Under the pieces are notes generated by a model, which searched no databases, was not told where the DNA came from, and saw nothing but the letters and a program-made list of their open reading frames with translations. The position numbers were made by a program, and so were the translations under genes. From Luteithermobacter gelatinilyticus (GTDB lineage: Bacteria > Pseudomonadota > Alphaproteobacteria > Sphingomonadales > Emcibacteraceae), in contig NZ_CP040517.1 of NCBI RefSeq assembly GCF_005849285.1, positions 43,501-107,500 of the forward strand: a stretch of DNA of 64,000 bases, read 5' to 3'. Positions 35,497 to 44,434 of this stretch are shown in pieces. Positions within the stretch are counted from its first letter, which is position 1. The number at the start of each line of letters is the position of its first letter.

Positions 35497-37437
35497 ATGC
35501 CGATGATGATGCGCCTCATTCTGTTTTGTCTTGCCTGCCTGGTTTTTCCGGCGACATCCTTTGCCGATGATGCGCAAACCGTCAATCGTCTGATTCAGCT
35601 GGTGGATTATGTGGGCGTCGATTATCGTCAGGCCGTTGAGGAGGGACAGGTTGTCAGTGCGGAAGAATATGCAGAGATGGTGGAGTTCGCCGCCACCATT
35701 GAACGATTTGTCGCCCGCCTTGAGCCATCGCCGGATGCCCTGTCCCTAAAGCAGCAGGCCGTCCGGTTGCGGGATCTGATCGAAAAAAAGGCACCCGCCG
35801 AGCAGATCGCCCTGTTAACCGGCGCGATGCGGGCGGCGATCATCGGCTCCTATGATCTTGCCGTGACGCCCGGCCGGGTCCCGGATCTGGCGCGCGGGGC
35901 AGCGTTGTATCAGGAAAACTGTGCTTCTTGCCATGGCCGCCGGGGGGATGGCGCCGGGCCGCTGGCCGTGGGTCTGGACCCGGCCCCCACGGATTTCCGG
36001 GATCCCTCCCGTTATGCGGAACGTTCGCTGTATGGTCTGTTCAATACCATCACCTATGGAATCGAAGGCACGGCCATGGGGGACTTTTCGTCTTTATCCC
36101 AAGCGGACCGGTGGAGCCTGGCGGCTTATGTGGGGCAATTGGCAACGGCTGGTGACGCGGCGGCCCGCGGCCAGGAGCTCTGGCAGCAGCTGAAGCGCAG
36201 TGGCGTGCCGGTCACGGTCCATAATTTCACCACCCTGACGCCCAACGAAGCGGCGGCGGCCTGGGATGGCGGGGCTGATCTTGTGGCGTATTTGCGGCGC
36301 ACGCCGGAGGTGTTGTTCGCAACGCAGGATTCACCACTGGTCTTTGCACAGGAACGGCTTCGCGAAAGCTGGGAGGCTTATCGGGACGGGCAGGCGAAGC
36401 GGGCTTATGATCTGGCGCTTACCGCCTATCTGGAAGGGTTTGAGCTGGCCGAGGCACAACTGTCCGCGCTGGATTCAACTTTGATGAAACAGGTCGAGGC
36501 GGCAATGGCGCACTATCGCAGCAGCCTGAGGAAACAGGCGCCTGCGGCGGAGATTGAGGACCATTATGAAACCCTTTGGCGTTTGCTGCAAACGGCCCGG
36601 GAGCGGCTGGAGGAAACCGACGGCCTCAGTCCGGTGGCGGCTTTCACCGCCGGTTTTGTTATTTTATTGCGTGAGGGCCTGGAGGCGTTGCTGGTGGTGA
36701 TTGCCCTATCCGCCTTCCTGTTGAAAACCGGTCGCCGGGACGCCATGCCGTATCTGCATATGGGATGGATTTCTGCGCTGGTTCTGGGGGCGTTGACCTG
36801 GTTTGTGTCGGATCATGTGGTGCAGATCAGCGGGGCCACCCGCGAGGTCACCGAAGGGGTCGCGGCCCTGAGCGCTTCAGTGATGTTGTTGTTTGTGGGG
36901 TATTGGTTGCATAACAAGACAAGTGCTGCCGGATGGCAACGGTTTATCCGTGATAGTGTGAAGAAGGCGCTGAACGGCCGCACCCTGTGGGGGCTCGCTG
37001 GGCTATCCTTTATTTCGGTCTATCGCGAAGTGTTTGAGACGATCCTGTTTTATCAGGCTTTGTGGGCGCAGGCAGGCGCCGGCGGTACACAGAGCAGTGC
37101 AAATTCGATCATGGCCGGGTTTGCGGTGGCCCTGGTTCTTCTGCTGGTTGTGGCCTGGCTGGTTATGAAATACAGCGTGCGTTTGCCGTTAAGACAGTTC
37201 TTTGGGGCCACGGGGGCGTTGTTGCTGTTGTTGTCCTTTATTTTCGCGGGCAAGGGGATTGCGGCATTGCAGGAGGCCGGAAAGATTCCCGAAACCCTGG
37301 CGCAGATCCCCGCGATCGAATGGCTCGGCATTTTCCCCACCTGGGAAGGTCTGGGACTGCAGGCGGCAATCCTGGCGCTTGCCTTGCTGGTCTATGTCAA
37401 GAACCTGAATGGCGGCTTCTGGAAAAGCCATACCTGA
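35497..37437 (+). CDS. FTR1-family iron permease fused to cytochrome c
   Basis: High-affinity iron permease with an exported N-terminal part. A signal peptide (RLILFCLACLVFPATSFA) is followed by a helical region and a class I cytochrome c domain with CASCH at about residue 147 and a later methionine in GTAMGDFSSL. From about residue 385 there are seven membrane helices with the FTR1 iron motifs LLREGLEALLVV and YREVFETILF (RExxE). The heme domain could oxidise Fe(II) for transport. The length of 646 residues fits the fused family. ATG codons at 35503, 35506 and 35509 are alternative starts. Confidence 0.9.
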   Translation: MPMMMRLILFCLACLVFPATSFADDAQTVNRLIQLVDYVGVDYRQAVEEGQVVSAEEYAEMVEFAATIERFVARLEPSPDALSLKQQAVRLRDLIEKKAPAEQIALLTGAMRAAIIGSYDLAVTPGRVPDLARGAALYQENCASCHGRRGDGAGPLAVGLDPAPTDFRDPSRYAERSLYGLFNTITYGIEGTAMGDFSSLSQADRWSLAAYVGQLATAGDAAARGQELWQQLKRSGVPVTVHNFTTLTPNEAAAAWDGGADLVAYLRRTPEVLFATQDSPLVFAQERLRESWEAYRDGQAKRAYDLALTAYLEGFELAEAQLSALDSTLMKQVEAAMAHYRSSLRKQAPAAEIEDHYETLWRLLQTARERLEETDGLSPVAAFTAGFVILLREGLEALLVVIALSAFLLKTGRRDAMPYLHMGWISALVLGALTWFVSDHVVQISGATREVTEGVAALSASVMLLFVGYWLHNKTSAAGWQRFIRDSVKKALNGRTLWGLAGLSFISVYREVFETILFYQALWAQAGAGGTQSSANSIMAGFAVALVLLLVVAWLVMKYSVRLPLRQFFGATGALLLLLSFIFAGKGIAALQEAGKIPETLAQIPAIEWLGIFPTWEGLGLQAAILALALLVYVKNLNGGFWKSHT

Positions 37438-37603
37438 CCGAAAAGACGCAGGTTTTCGGCAATATTTTATTTATTGGTATAGCGCTTTGTTTTTAAATAT
37501 TTTTTGTTCATTTATTAAAGCCGGGAAAAAGATAACGTGTCCCAGCGGTTGAATTTTTCGAGACGATCCCTTATGATCCGGACCCTTGGAGGAACAAACA
37601 AAA

Positions 37604-37632
37604 GCCGCCTTATATTGGCGGCGTTGCTTTTT
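37604..37632 (+). terminator. Terminator-like hairpin after the iron permease
   Basis: GCCGCC / GGCGGC with a seven-base loop is followed by a T-rich stretch. It ends just before the ATG at 37635, so it may separate the iron permease from the next operon or act as a leader hairpin. Confidence 0.55.
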
Positions 37633-37634
37633 GG

Positions 37635-38207
37635 ATGACGTTAGTAAACGAAAATATATTTAAAAATACCCTGTTTGGCAGATTCTTTTTCTTTCCCCTG
37701 CTTTTTCTTGTGGCGATTTTTTTCGCGATGCTTCTGGCACAGATATCCGCTGTGGCGTCTGAGGCCGGAGGGCGGAAGCCCGGCCTTCAAATTGCCGATA
37801 ACGGGCTGAATGCCGGCTATGTGACGCTCGAGTGGTCCGGGGTCGTGGGGGAGACCTATGAATTACAGATGAATGACGGCAAGGGCTGGCAAACCGTTTA
37901 TGCCGGACCGCAGACCCTGTCCACGTTCAGTGGCCTTGCCGATGGGGTTTATCAGTTCCGCCTGCGCGCAGACCAGGGAGACTGGCGGCCGCCGTTCCGG
38001 GTGGAAATCCGCCATCACCCTCTGGACCGGGCCCTGGTTTTTTTCGGAATCGGCCTGGGGGTGTTCCTGATCCTTGTCGGCGTTCTCTGGCACGGTGGCG
38101 GGGTTGCCCGTCGTGAGGCAGTGTCATCCTCTGTATCATCCTCTGTATCATCCTCTGGGCAAAGCGGGGGAGCAACTCATCATCAAACACGGGGGAAGGA
38201 TTTATGA
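37635..38207 (+). CDS. Fibronectin-III-like membrane protein coupled to the symporter
   Basis: Unnamed 190-residue protein. An N-terminal hydrophobic segment (FFFFPLLFLVAIFFAMLL) precedes a compact Fn3-like domain at about 50-135 (GYVTLEWSGVVGETYELQ, GVYQFRLRADQGDW). A second helix follows at 140-163 (LVFFGIGLGVFLILVGVLW), then a Ser-rich tail made of 12-bp DNA repeats. The domain is expected outside the cytoplasm. The stop overlaps the symporter start in ATGA, so the two are translationally coupled. It may be an accessory or sensor subunit. The start is uncertain, with only a weak ribosome site. Confidence 0.65.
   Translation: MTLVNENIFKNTLFGRFFFFPLLFLVAIFFAMLLAQISAVASEAGGRKPGLQIADNGLNAGYVTLEWSGVVGETYELQMNDGKGWQTVYAGPQTLSTFSGLADGVYQFRLRADQGDWRPPFRVEIRHHPLDRALVFFGIGLGVFLILVGVLWHGGGVARREAVSSSVSSSVSSSGQSGGATHHQTRGKDL
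38124..38158. repeat. In-frame 12-bp tandem repeat
   Basis: TCATCCTCTGTA is repeated almost three times and encodes the SSSVSSSVSSS tail of the Fn3-like protein. Copy-number changes would keep the reading frame. Confidence 0.75.
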
Positions 38208-39652
38208 CCGAACAGGCGGCGCTTGATCCGTCTCTGGCCTGGATGATCATTCTTGCTTTTGGGGTGCTTTGGGTGGTGCTGGGCTGGTGGCTAGGCCGGA
38301 ACAACAAAAATCTGGAAGATTATATGCTGGCGGGGCGCAAGGTGGGCCTGGGGCTTGCGGTGGCGACGGCCATGGCAACCTGGGTGACCAGCAACACCAC
38401 CATGACCGCGCCGCAGCTGGCGTATCAGCTGGGCATCTGGGGTATGGTCGGATATTCCTTTGGGGCGGTGGGACTTTTGCTGTTTGCGCCTCTGGCCCGG
38501 CGCATCCGTACCCTGATGCCCCATGGGTATACCAGCGGGGATTTCATCAGGCTGCGGTATGGTTCCGTGACCTGGCGGATTTTTCTGCTGATTTCGCTGT
38601 TTTACAGTTTCGGCTGGCTGATCAGCCTGGGCATGGCGGGCGGCATTCTGGTGCAGTCGCTGACCGGCATTCCTTATGCCTATGGCATGAGTGTGATGAT
38701 CGCCATGTGTACAGCCTATACGGTGTTTGGCGGCCTGCGGGCGGTGATCGGCACGGATTTCATCCAGACCGTGCTGATCGTGATCGGGGTATCGCTGCTG
38801 GCGGCGCTGGTGATTGATGAGGTGGGCTTCGAGGCGATTCACACCACGCTCAGGGCTGAGCGGCCGGAACTCCTTAATCTGCTGTTCCCGGCGGCGATCA
38901 TGTTTCTGTTCAACAACCTGTTTTTCGGGGTTGGGGAAATTTTTCATTCCAATGTCTGGTGGTCGCGGGCGTTTGCTTTTGAGCGGCGGATCGGGTTTCG
39001 GGCCTATCTGCTGGCAGGAATTTTCTGGCTGCCGATTCCGGTTGTGGCCGGGCTGCTGGCACTGGCGGCGCCGGCGCTTCAGATTAACGTGCCCATGGCC
39101 GACATGGTGGCGCCGTTGGTGGCGTCCAAACTGTTCGGCATCTGGGGGGCCATTCTGGTTTTTGTGGTGGTCTTTGCGGCCTTGGCCTCCAGCCTGGATT
39201 CCTTGCTGGCGGCGACCAGTGACCTGATCTTGAAGGATATTTACAAGGGACATCTGCGCCCCTCGGCCACGGATGAACAATTAAAAACCGCAGCCCGGCT
39301 TGTGATTGTCGGTTTGGGCGTAATGACCTGGATGTTGTGCCTGCCGCGACTTGGCACGCTGGCTTCCCTGTTGCATTTTACCGGCGCATTTGTGGCCAGC
39401 ACCATCTGGCCGATTGCCTTCGGCCTGTTGTATCGCCGGGGCAATGGCCACGCGGCCGGCTGGGCAATGGTTTTGGGGACGGGCAGCGGCCTGATAGGCT
39501 ATTACACCATCGGATTTTATGTGGCGGCGCTGATTTCCGCTGCGACCTCCCTGCTGGTCATGGCTGTTTTGTCGTGGGGGTCTGCGACCCGGTTTAACTG
39601 GAACCACCTGAATGAAGAAAATGTTGAAACCTTGAAAGGGAGTCTGTCGTGA
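38204..39652 (+). CDS. Sodium:solute symporter (SSS family)
   Basis: Sodium-coupled uptake carrier with about 13 membrane helices in 482 residues. Family blocks include WWLGRNNKNLEDYMLAGRKV, ATAMATWVTSNTTM, GLRAVIGTDFIQTVLIVIGV and FAALASSLDSLLAATSDLI with the sodium-binding serines. AAGGA precedes the ATG, which overlaps the previous stop. The stop overlaps the GTG of a 39-residue membrane peptide. The substrate is unknown; neighbouring carbamoyl-transfer and amidation enzymes suggest an amino acid or ureido compound. Confidence 0.88.
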   Translation: MTEQAALDPSLAWMIILAFGVLWVVLGWWLGRNNKNLEDYMLAGRKVGLGLAVATAMATWVTSNTTMTAPQLAYQLGIWGMVGYSFGAVGLLLFAPLARRIRTLMPHGYTSGDFIRLRYGSVTWRIFLLISLFYSFGWLISLGMAGGILVQSLTGIPYAYGMSVMIAMCTAYTVFGGLRAVIGTDFIQTVLIVIGVSLLAALVIDEVGFEAIHTTLRAERPELLNLLFPAAIMFLFNNLFFGVGEIFHSNVWWSRAFAFERRIGFRAYLLAGIFWLPIPVVAGLLALAAPALQINVPMADMVAPLVASKLFGIWGAILVFVVVFAALASSLDSLLAATSDLILKDIYKGHLRPSATDEQLKTAARLVIVGLGVMTWMLCLPRLGTLASLLHFTGAFVASTIWPIAFGLLYRRGNGHAAGWAMVLGTGSGLIGYYTIGFYVAALISAATSLLVMAVLSWGSATRFNWNHLNEENVETLKGSLS

Positions 39653-39768
39653 TATCTGTCATCGGACTTGAACTGCTGATCATGTCGGCGTTACTGATTA
39701 CGGGGCTGACGCCACTGGTCCTGATTTACCTGTTGGTCAAGGATATCCGGGAGGGCAAGTTATGGTAA
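39649..39768 (+). CDS. 39-residue membrane peptide, probable symporter accessory subunit
   Basis: GTG start in GTGA overlapping the symporter stop. It encodes VISVIGLELLIMSALLITGL then TPLVLIYLLVKDIREGKLW, a single hydrophobic helix with a short charged tail. Its end overlaps the next gene's ATG by seven bases. This close packing on both sides argues that it is translated. Small one-helix partners are known next to other SSS carriers (symporter small accessory proteins). No separate ribosome site is visible, so translation would be coupled. Confidence 0.65.
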   Translation: MISVIGLELLIMSALLITGLTPLVLIYLLVKDIREGKLW

Positions 39769-40832
39769 CGTCAATGGATCTTGGCGCGGTGGAGTTTACG
39801 CCCACCAAACCGGACATTTACGGGGATGCGCATCCCAAGGAACTGTTGCGGTCAATCGCTGAGGAACATGACCTGCTGAAAAAACTGGCCAACCGGCATG
39901 TGGTTTCCGCCAGCCAGTTTGATCAGGAAACCCTGCTGCAGCTGTTTCGCCTGGCGGCCAAGTTCGAGAGCAATCCGGACCGTTTTTCAACTCCCTTGAG
40001 CGGCAAGATCCTGATCAGCGCCTTTTATGAACCGAGCACCCGCACCCGCCTGTCCTTTGAAAGCGCTTGGCATCGTTTGGGCGGGGACATCATGTCCATC
40101 ACCGACCGGGCGAGTACCGGGATCGCCAAGGGAGAGTCGCTGAAAGATGTGGGCGAAATGTTCAATAATTACGGGGATTGTGTGGTCTTGCGGGATAATA
40201 ATGAACGTTCCGTTACCGAAATGATGGAAACCCTGCGCATCCCTATCATCAATGCCGGCAATGGCATTGATGAGCATCCGACCCAGGCGATGGCCGATGT
40301 CTATACCATTCTGAAATGGAAGCCGGCGTTGATTGACGGGTCGGCCAAGCCGATCCGCATCGGCATCATCGGCGTGCCCAGCCGCATGCGCACGGTGCGC
40401 AGTTTGCTGACCATGTTGAGTCGATTTTCGGCCAGTATCGAGGAGGTGGTGATTATCCACGATCGTAAGACCAAGGAACTTTACAGCCCGGGGCAGAAAG
40501 AGGCGCTGGAGAAAGACGGCCTCAATCTCAGCGAATCCCATAGCCTTGCCCGCGAACTCCCCGGACTGGATGTGGTGTATATCAATTCCATTGCCTGGGT
40601 GGATGACAGTTTCGAGGTCATGGGCGGCACGATGCGGCTGGACAGTTCATCGCCGTTGAAAAAGGACAGTATTATTCTGCATCCCCTTGCCCGGGGCGAG
40701 GAGTTGAGCGAAAGCCTCGACCTTACGCCCCATAACTGGTATTTCGCCCAGGCTCGCGGCGCGGTGTTTGTACGCATGGCGTTGCTGACCTGTATGGTCC
40801 AGCGGACCGAAAGGGTCATGGACGTCATTTAG
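39762..40832 (+). CDS. Aspartate/ornithine carbamoyltransferase-family enzyme of unknown acceptor
   Basis: Carbamoyl-phosphate-dependent transferase. The carbamoyl-phosphate site is intact: YEPSTRTRLSFESAWHRLG at about residue 88, GIAKGESLKD (80s-loop Lys), VVLRDN and HPTQAMADVYTI at about 171. The acceptor half differs from aspartate carbamoyltransferase: the loop normally YMTRVQKER, whose Arg and Gln bind aspartate, reads YINSIAWVDDSFEVMG, and HPLPR is HPLARGE. The acceptor is therefore probably not aspartate. At 356 residues it is longer than PyrB (about 310) and no pyrimidine gene is near. It overlaps the small membrane peptide gene. Confidence 0.85.
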   Translation: MVTSMDLGAVEFTPTKPDIYGDAHPKELLRSIAEEHDLLKKLANRHVVSASQFDQETLLQLFRLAAKFESNPDRFSTPLSGKILISAFYEPSTRTRLSFESAWHRLGGDIMSITDRASTGIAKGESLKDVGEMFNNYGDCVVLRDNNERSVTEMMETLRIPIINAGNGIDEHPTQAMADVYTILKWKPALIDGSAKPIRIGIIGVPSRMRTVRSLLTMLSRFSASIEEVVIIHDRKTKELYSPGQKEALEKDGLNLSESHSLARELPGLDVVYINSIAWVDDSFEVMGGTMRLDSSSPLKKDSIILHPLARGEELSESLDLTPHNWYFAQARGAVFVRMALLTCMVQRTERVMDVI

Positions 40833-40909
40833 GGCGCTCGCCTGCGTCGGGCAGACCTTATCCATAATCCCGCAACTTTTACTTTCTGATATAAAGGTAT
40901 AATTTTTCT

Positions 40910-42955
40910 ATGTGTGGCATTGCCGGAATTTTTCATCACGATCCTTCACAACGGGTCAATCCCCAGACCCTGGTTCACATGGCCGCGATCCAGCATCATC
41001 GGGGTCCGGACGGATTCGGGTATGAAACGTTTGATGATCGGGGAATCGGTTTTTCCCATGCCCGGCTGTCGATCATTGACCTGAACGAAAGACGCGCGCG
41101 TCAGCCGTTTGTTTCTGATGATGGGCGGCTGTTGATGGCCCATAACGGCGAATTTTACGATTTCAAACGAATCCGGGCGGACCTGACCAGCCGGGGGGAG
41201 CGGTTTCGGTCCAAAAGTGATTCGGAAATCATGTTGCATCTCTATCGCCGCTATGGCCTTGACGAAGCCCTGAAACATCTGCGCGGCGAATTTTCTTTTG
41301 CACTTTATGACCGGGAGGAAGACACCCTCTATCTGGTGCGCGACCGGTTCGGCATCAAACCGCTCTATTGGTGTCCGATTGACGACGGCGTTCTGTTTGG
41401 TTCGGAGGTCAAGACCATCATGGCGGACCCGCGCGCCCCCCGGGCATTTGACAATGAAGGACTGTTTCACCAGCTTATTCAGGTCATGGTGCCGGGGACG
41501 ACCGCCTTTAAGGGCATCTATCAGGTCAAGCCGGGCCATGTGCTGAAAATCCGTCGTTGCAAAGACGGGGCGGGCCGGCGTTTCGAAATCGAGGACCGCC
41601 CCTATTGGGATCTGGATTTCCCGCATATGACGGCGCACCAGACCCCGATGAGCGAGGAAGAGGCGGTAGAGACGGTGCGGGCCAAACTGCTGGAGGCGGT
41701 GCAGTTGCGTCTGGAGGCGGATGTGCCGGTGGGCTGTTATCTGTCCGGCGGCATTGACAGCTGTTCCATTCTCGGGCTGGCTTCCGCAGCGCGGCAGGAT
41801 TCCGTCAAGGCCTTCACCATCAGTTTTGATGATAAGGATTATGACGAATCCCCCATTGCCCGGGAAATGGCCGAGGCCACCGGCGCGGATCAGGATATTT
41901 TGCTGTTGAAGGGAGACGATCTGTATGGCCATCTGGAAAAAACCCTGTGGCATACGGAACGCACCATCTACAATACCCTGGCCGTGGCCAAATTCCTGAT
42001 GAGCAAACATGTGCATGAGGTGGGATACAAGGTGGTCGTGACCGGTGAAGGATCCGATGAATTGTTTGCCGGCTATCCGTCTTTCCGTAAGGACCTGTAT
42101 CTGCATGGCCTGCCGGAGCTTGGCCCTGAGGAAAAGAAAGCCTGGCAGAATATGCTAACAGAGTCCAATGCCCTGTTTCGTGGGGCCATGCTGGCGGAAA
42201 CGGACCATCATGATGCGGCGCTGGACGAACGGGTCGGTTTCACACCGAGTTGCTTGCAGCCCTGGCTGAGCTGTGCCGATGATGTGTGGCGCCTCTTGCA
42301 TAAAGACCGGGCGGCGTCGCTGAGTGGATATGCGCCGGGCAAGGCCATTGCCGACACGCTGGATGAGGAAATGCTCAAAGACCGTCATCCCCTGGACCGG
42401 GCGCAGTATGTGTGGGCGAAAACCATGCTCGAAGGGCAGATTCTGACCTGGGGCGGGGACCGGGTAGACATGGCCAACAGCATGGAAGCGCGCCCGGCCT
42501 TCCTGGATCACCATTTGGCCGAAGCCGCGGTGAAAATCCCGCCGTTGTATCGCATCAAGGAACGCAAGGAAAAATATGTGCTGCGCGAGGCGATGAAGGG
42601 CCTGCTGCCCAAGGTGCTCTATGAACGGGAAAAATTTGCGTTCATGGCCCCGCCCAGCTACCGGGACGAAGGCAAATGGTCGGCCATGATGAAGCTGGCT
42701 CGGGATCACCTGACCGAAGAACGGGTGGCGGAAACCGGATTATTGGATTATGACGGCGTGCAGAACATCATTGCCGGCATGCGGGATGACAGCGTCAGCC
42801 AGGCAACAAAAACCCGCTATGACGCCCTGATGAATCACATGTTGGGGGTGCAGATCCTGCATCAACATTTTATCGCCACCGATGTGCCGGCCCTGGCGGC
42901 CAGTATGGCGCAGAAGCTGGGATGGAGTGCGAGCCCGAAACCGGTCACGGTGTAG
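40910..42955 (+). CDS. Asparagine-synthase-like glutamine amidotransferase
   Basis: Two-domain amidotransferase. The Ntn glutaminase domain starts at Cys2 (MCGIAGIFHHD) with HHRGPDGFGYE and AHNGEFYDF. The synthetase domain has the ATP-pyrophosphatase loop CYLSGGIDSCSILG at about residue 278, GEGSDELFAGY, and DMANSMEARPAFLDHHLAE. Ammonia from glutamine is used to amidate a carboxylate activated as an adenylate. The segment matching the TTIRAST region of E. coli AsnB reads TIYNTLA, lacking its conserved Arg, so the acceptor may not be aspartate. The length of 681 residues exceeds the usual 550-640. It lies 77 bases after the carbamoyltransferase. Confidence 0.83.
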   Translation: MCGIAGIFHHDPSQRVNPQTLVHMAAIQHHRGPDGFGYETFDDRGIGFSHARLSIIDLNERRARQPFVSDDGRLLMAHNGEFYDFKRIRADLTSRGERFRSKSDSEIMLHLYRRYGLDEALKHLRGEFSFALYDREEDTLYLVRDRFGIKPLYWCPIDDGVLFGSEVKTIMADPRAPRAFDNEGLFHQLIQVMVPGTTAFKGIYQVKPGHVLKIRRCKDGAGRRFEIEDRPYWDLDFPHMTAHQTPMSEEEAVETVRAKLLEAVQLRLEADVPVGCYLSGGIDSCSILGLASAARQDSVKAFTISFDDKDYDESPIAREMAEATGADQDILLLKGDDLYGHLEKTLWHTERTIYNTLAVAKFLMSKHVHEVGYKVVVTGEGSDELFAGYPSFRKDLYLHGLPELGPEEKKAWQNMLTESNALFRGAMLAETDHHDAALDERVGFTPSCLQPWLSCADDVWRLLHKDRAASLSGYAPGKAIADTLDEEMLKDRHPLDRAQYVWAKTMLEGQILTWGGDRVDMANSMEARPAFLDHHLAEAAVKIPPLYRIKERKEKYVLREAMKGLLPKVLYEREKFAFMAPPSYRDEGKWSAMMKLARDHLTEERVAETGLLDYDGVQNIIAGMRDDSVSQATKTRYDALMNHMLGVQILHQHFIATDVPALAASMAQKLGWSASPKPVTV

Positions 42956-42961
42956 GCTCCC

Positions 42962-44200
42962 TCAGGCCGCAAGCTCCAGCACCGCATCCAGAAGCAGGTT
43001 AGCGCCTTTTTCAATGTCCACCCAATGAGTCATTTCATCTGGCGCGTGGCTGATGCCGCCGACGCTGGGGACAAAAATCAGGCCGGCTTTGGTGATATCT
43101 GTCATGAACTGGGTGTCATGGCCGGCGCCGCTGGGCATTTGCAGATATTTATATCCGCGCGCCTCGGCCTTGCTTTTGAGCAGCTCCACCATGTCCGGGT
43201 CACAGGATTTGGGGTCCAGCCAGCTCATTTCCTCATATTCAAACATCAGGCCATGCCGCCGGGCAATGGCGGACAGAACCCGCCGGCAGGAATTGGCCAG
43301 ATTGGTCATGACTTCGGCACAGGTGTCCCGGCCGACGATGGTGAATTCCGCCTCGCCGGGGATGGTGTGGGGAAACCCGGGTTTCAGTTCGATCCGGCCT
43401 ATGGTCAGGCGGCTGCGGTCGGTGCCGTCCTCCTCAATAATGCGGGGAATTTCATGGGCGAAGTCCGCGGCTCCCATAAAGGCGTCTGAACGCATGTCCA
43501 TCGGGGCGGTGCCGGCGTGCGAAGCTTTACCCCGAAGGTGAATGACCCATTTGAAGACTCCGGAAATGCAGTCCACAACGCCGATGGGAATTTGGCGGGC
43601 TTCCAGCACGGGGCCCTGTTCAATATGCAGCTCCAGAAAGGCCTTAAGCTCATCGGGATGCCGATAGGCGTGCAATACGTCATGGATGTCCATATCCCAC
43701 CGGGCCATGGCGTCCTTCAGGGTTTCGCCCGAGGGATCATAGGCGGTTTCCAGCCAGTCCGGGGTGATGCCGCCGGAGATGGCCTGGGAACCGAGCATAC
43801 CGCCGAATCGGCCTTCCTCTTCGCTGGTGGCGACCACTTCAATCGGATGCGAAAGGTCGATGGCGTTTTCGCGAATGACGCGCACGCATTCCAGACCGGC
43901 CATAACCCCGAGTGTGCCGTCGAAAATGCCGCCGGCGGGAACGGAATCCAGGTGGGAGCCGATCATCACCGCCGGCTTGTCCCGGTTTGTGTCATTTTCA
44001 TAGCGCCCGATCACATTGGCGGCCCCGTCCAGCCGTGCTGTCATGCCTTCCTGTTGCATTTTTTCCATCAACCAGTGCCGGGCCTGCATGTCCGCTTCGG
44101 AAAACCCTTGCCGGTAGACGCCTTGATCGTTTTCGTTATAGCCGAAGCGGCTGAGATCATAGAGGTCCTGTTCAATCCGTTTGACTGAGATCTGGTACAT
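42962..44200 (-). CDS. Zn-dependent N-carbamoyl-amino-acid / allantoate amidohydrolase
   Basis: M20-family hydrolase of the hydantoinase/carbamoylase group, which removes a carbamoyl (ureido) group from an amino acid or cleaves allantoate. Metal-site motifs are IGSHLDSVPAGGIFDGTLGV at about residue 80, ATSEEEGRFGG, LELHIEQGPVLE and MPSGAGHDTQFM. GKASHAGTAPMDMRSD marks the dimerisation domain. The length of 412 residues is standard. It converges on the amidotransferase gene, six bases between stops. Placement beside a carbamoyltransferase suggests it reverses or salvages that product, which is inference. Confidence 0.87.
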   Translation of the reverse strand: MYQISVKRIEQDLYDLSRFGYNENDQGVYRQGFSEADMQARHWLMEKMQQEGMTARLDGAANVIGRYENDTNRDKPAVMIGSHLDSVPAGGIFDGTLGVMAGLECVRVIRENAIDLSHPIEVVATSEEEGRFGGMLGSQAISGGITPDWLETAYDPSGETLKDAMARWDMDIHDVLHAYRHPDELKAFLELHIEQGPVLEARQIPIGVVDCISGVFKWVIHLRGKASHAGTAPMDMRSDAFMGAADFAHEIPRIIEEDGTDRSRLTIGRIELKPGFPHTIPGEAEFTIVGRDTCAEVMTNLANSCRRVLSAIARRHGLMFEYEEMSWLDPKSCDPDMVELLKSKAEARGYKYLQMPSGAGHDTQFMTDITKAGLIFVPSVGGISHAPDEMTHWVDIEKGANLLLDAVLELAA

Positions 44201-44252
44201 GGTGCTCCTTTTCTTTTTCAGTATTTAGTGCAGACCGGGATCAGTTTAGAGG

Positions 44253-44275
44253 CAATCTCATCACGATTCACTCTA
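44253..44275. repeat. Decayed half of the palindromic repeat
   Basis: CAATCTCATCACGATTCACT followed by CTA matches the right arm with several changes. No left arm is recognisable. It lies between the hydrolase and DAACS genes. Confidence 0.5.
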
Positions 44276-44434
44276 GGGAATGAACGGGGGAGGCGTCAAA
44301 GAGAATATGATCCAAGCGGAGACAGGGAGCAATATGGCGGTATTGTGGCAGGAAGGTGTTGCGGGCAGAAAATCACATGTTAGGATCGCCCGACCTGCTG
44401 ATAAAAATTCAACAATAATTCTGAGAGACAAGAA

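Noticed and set aside
38291..39280. 329-residue minus-strand frame opposite the symporter
   Set aside because: It is antisense to a clear SSS carrier and rich in His, Gln and Arg without motifs.
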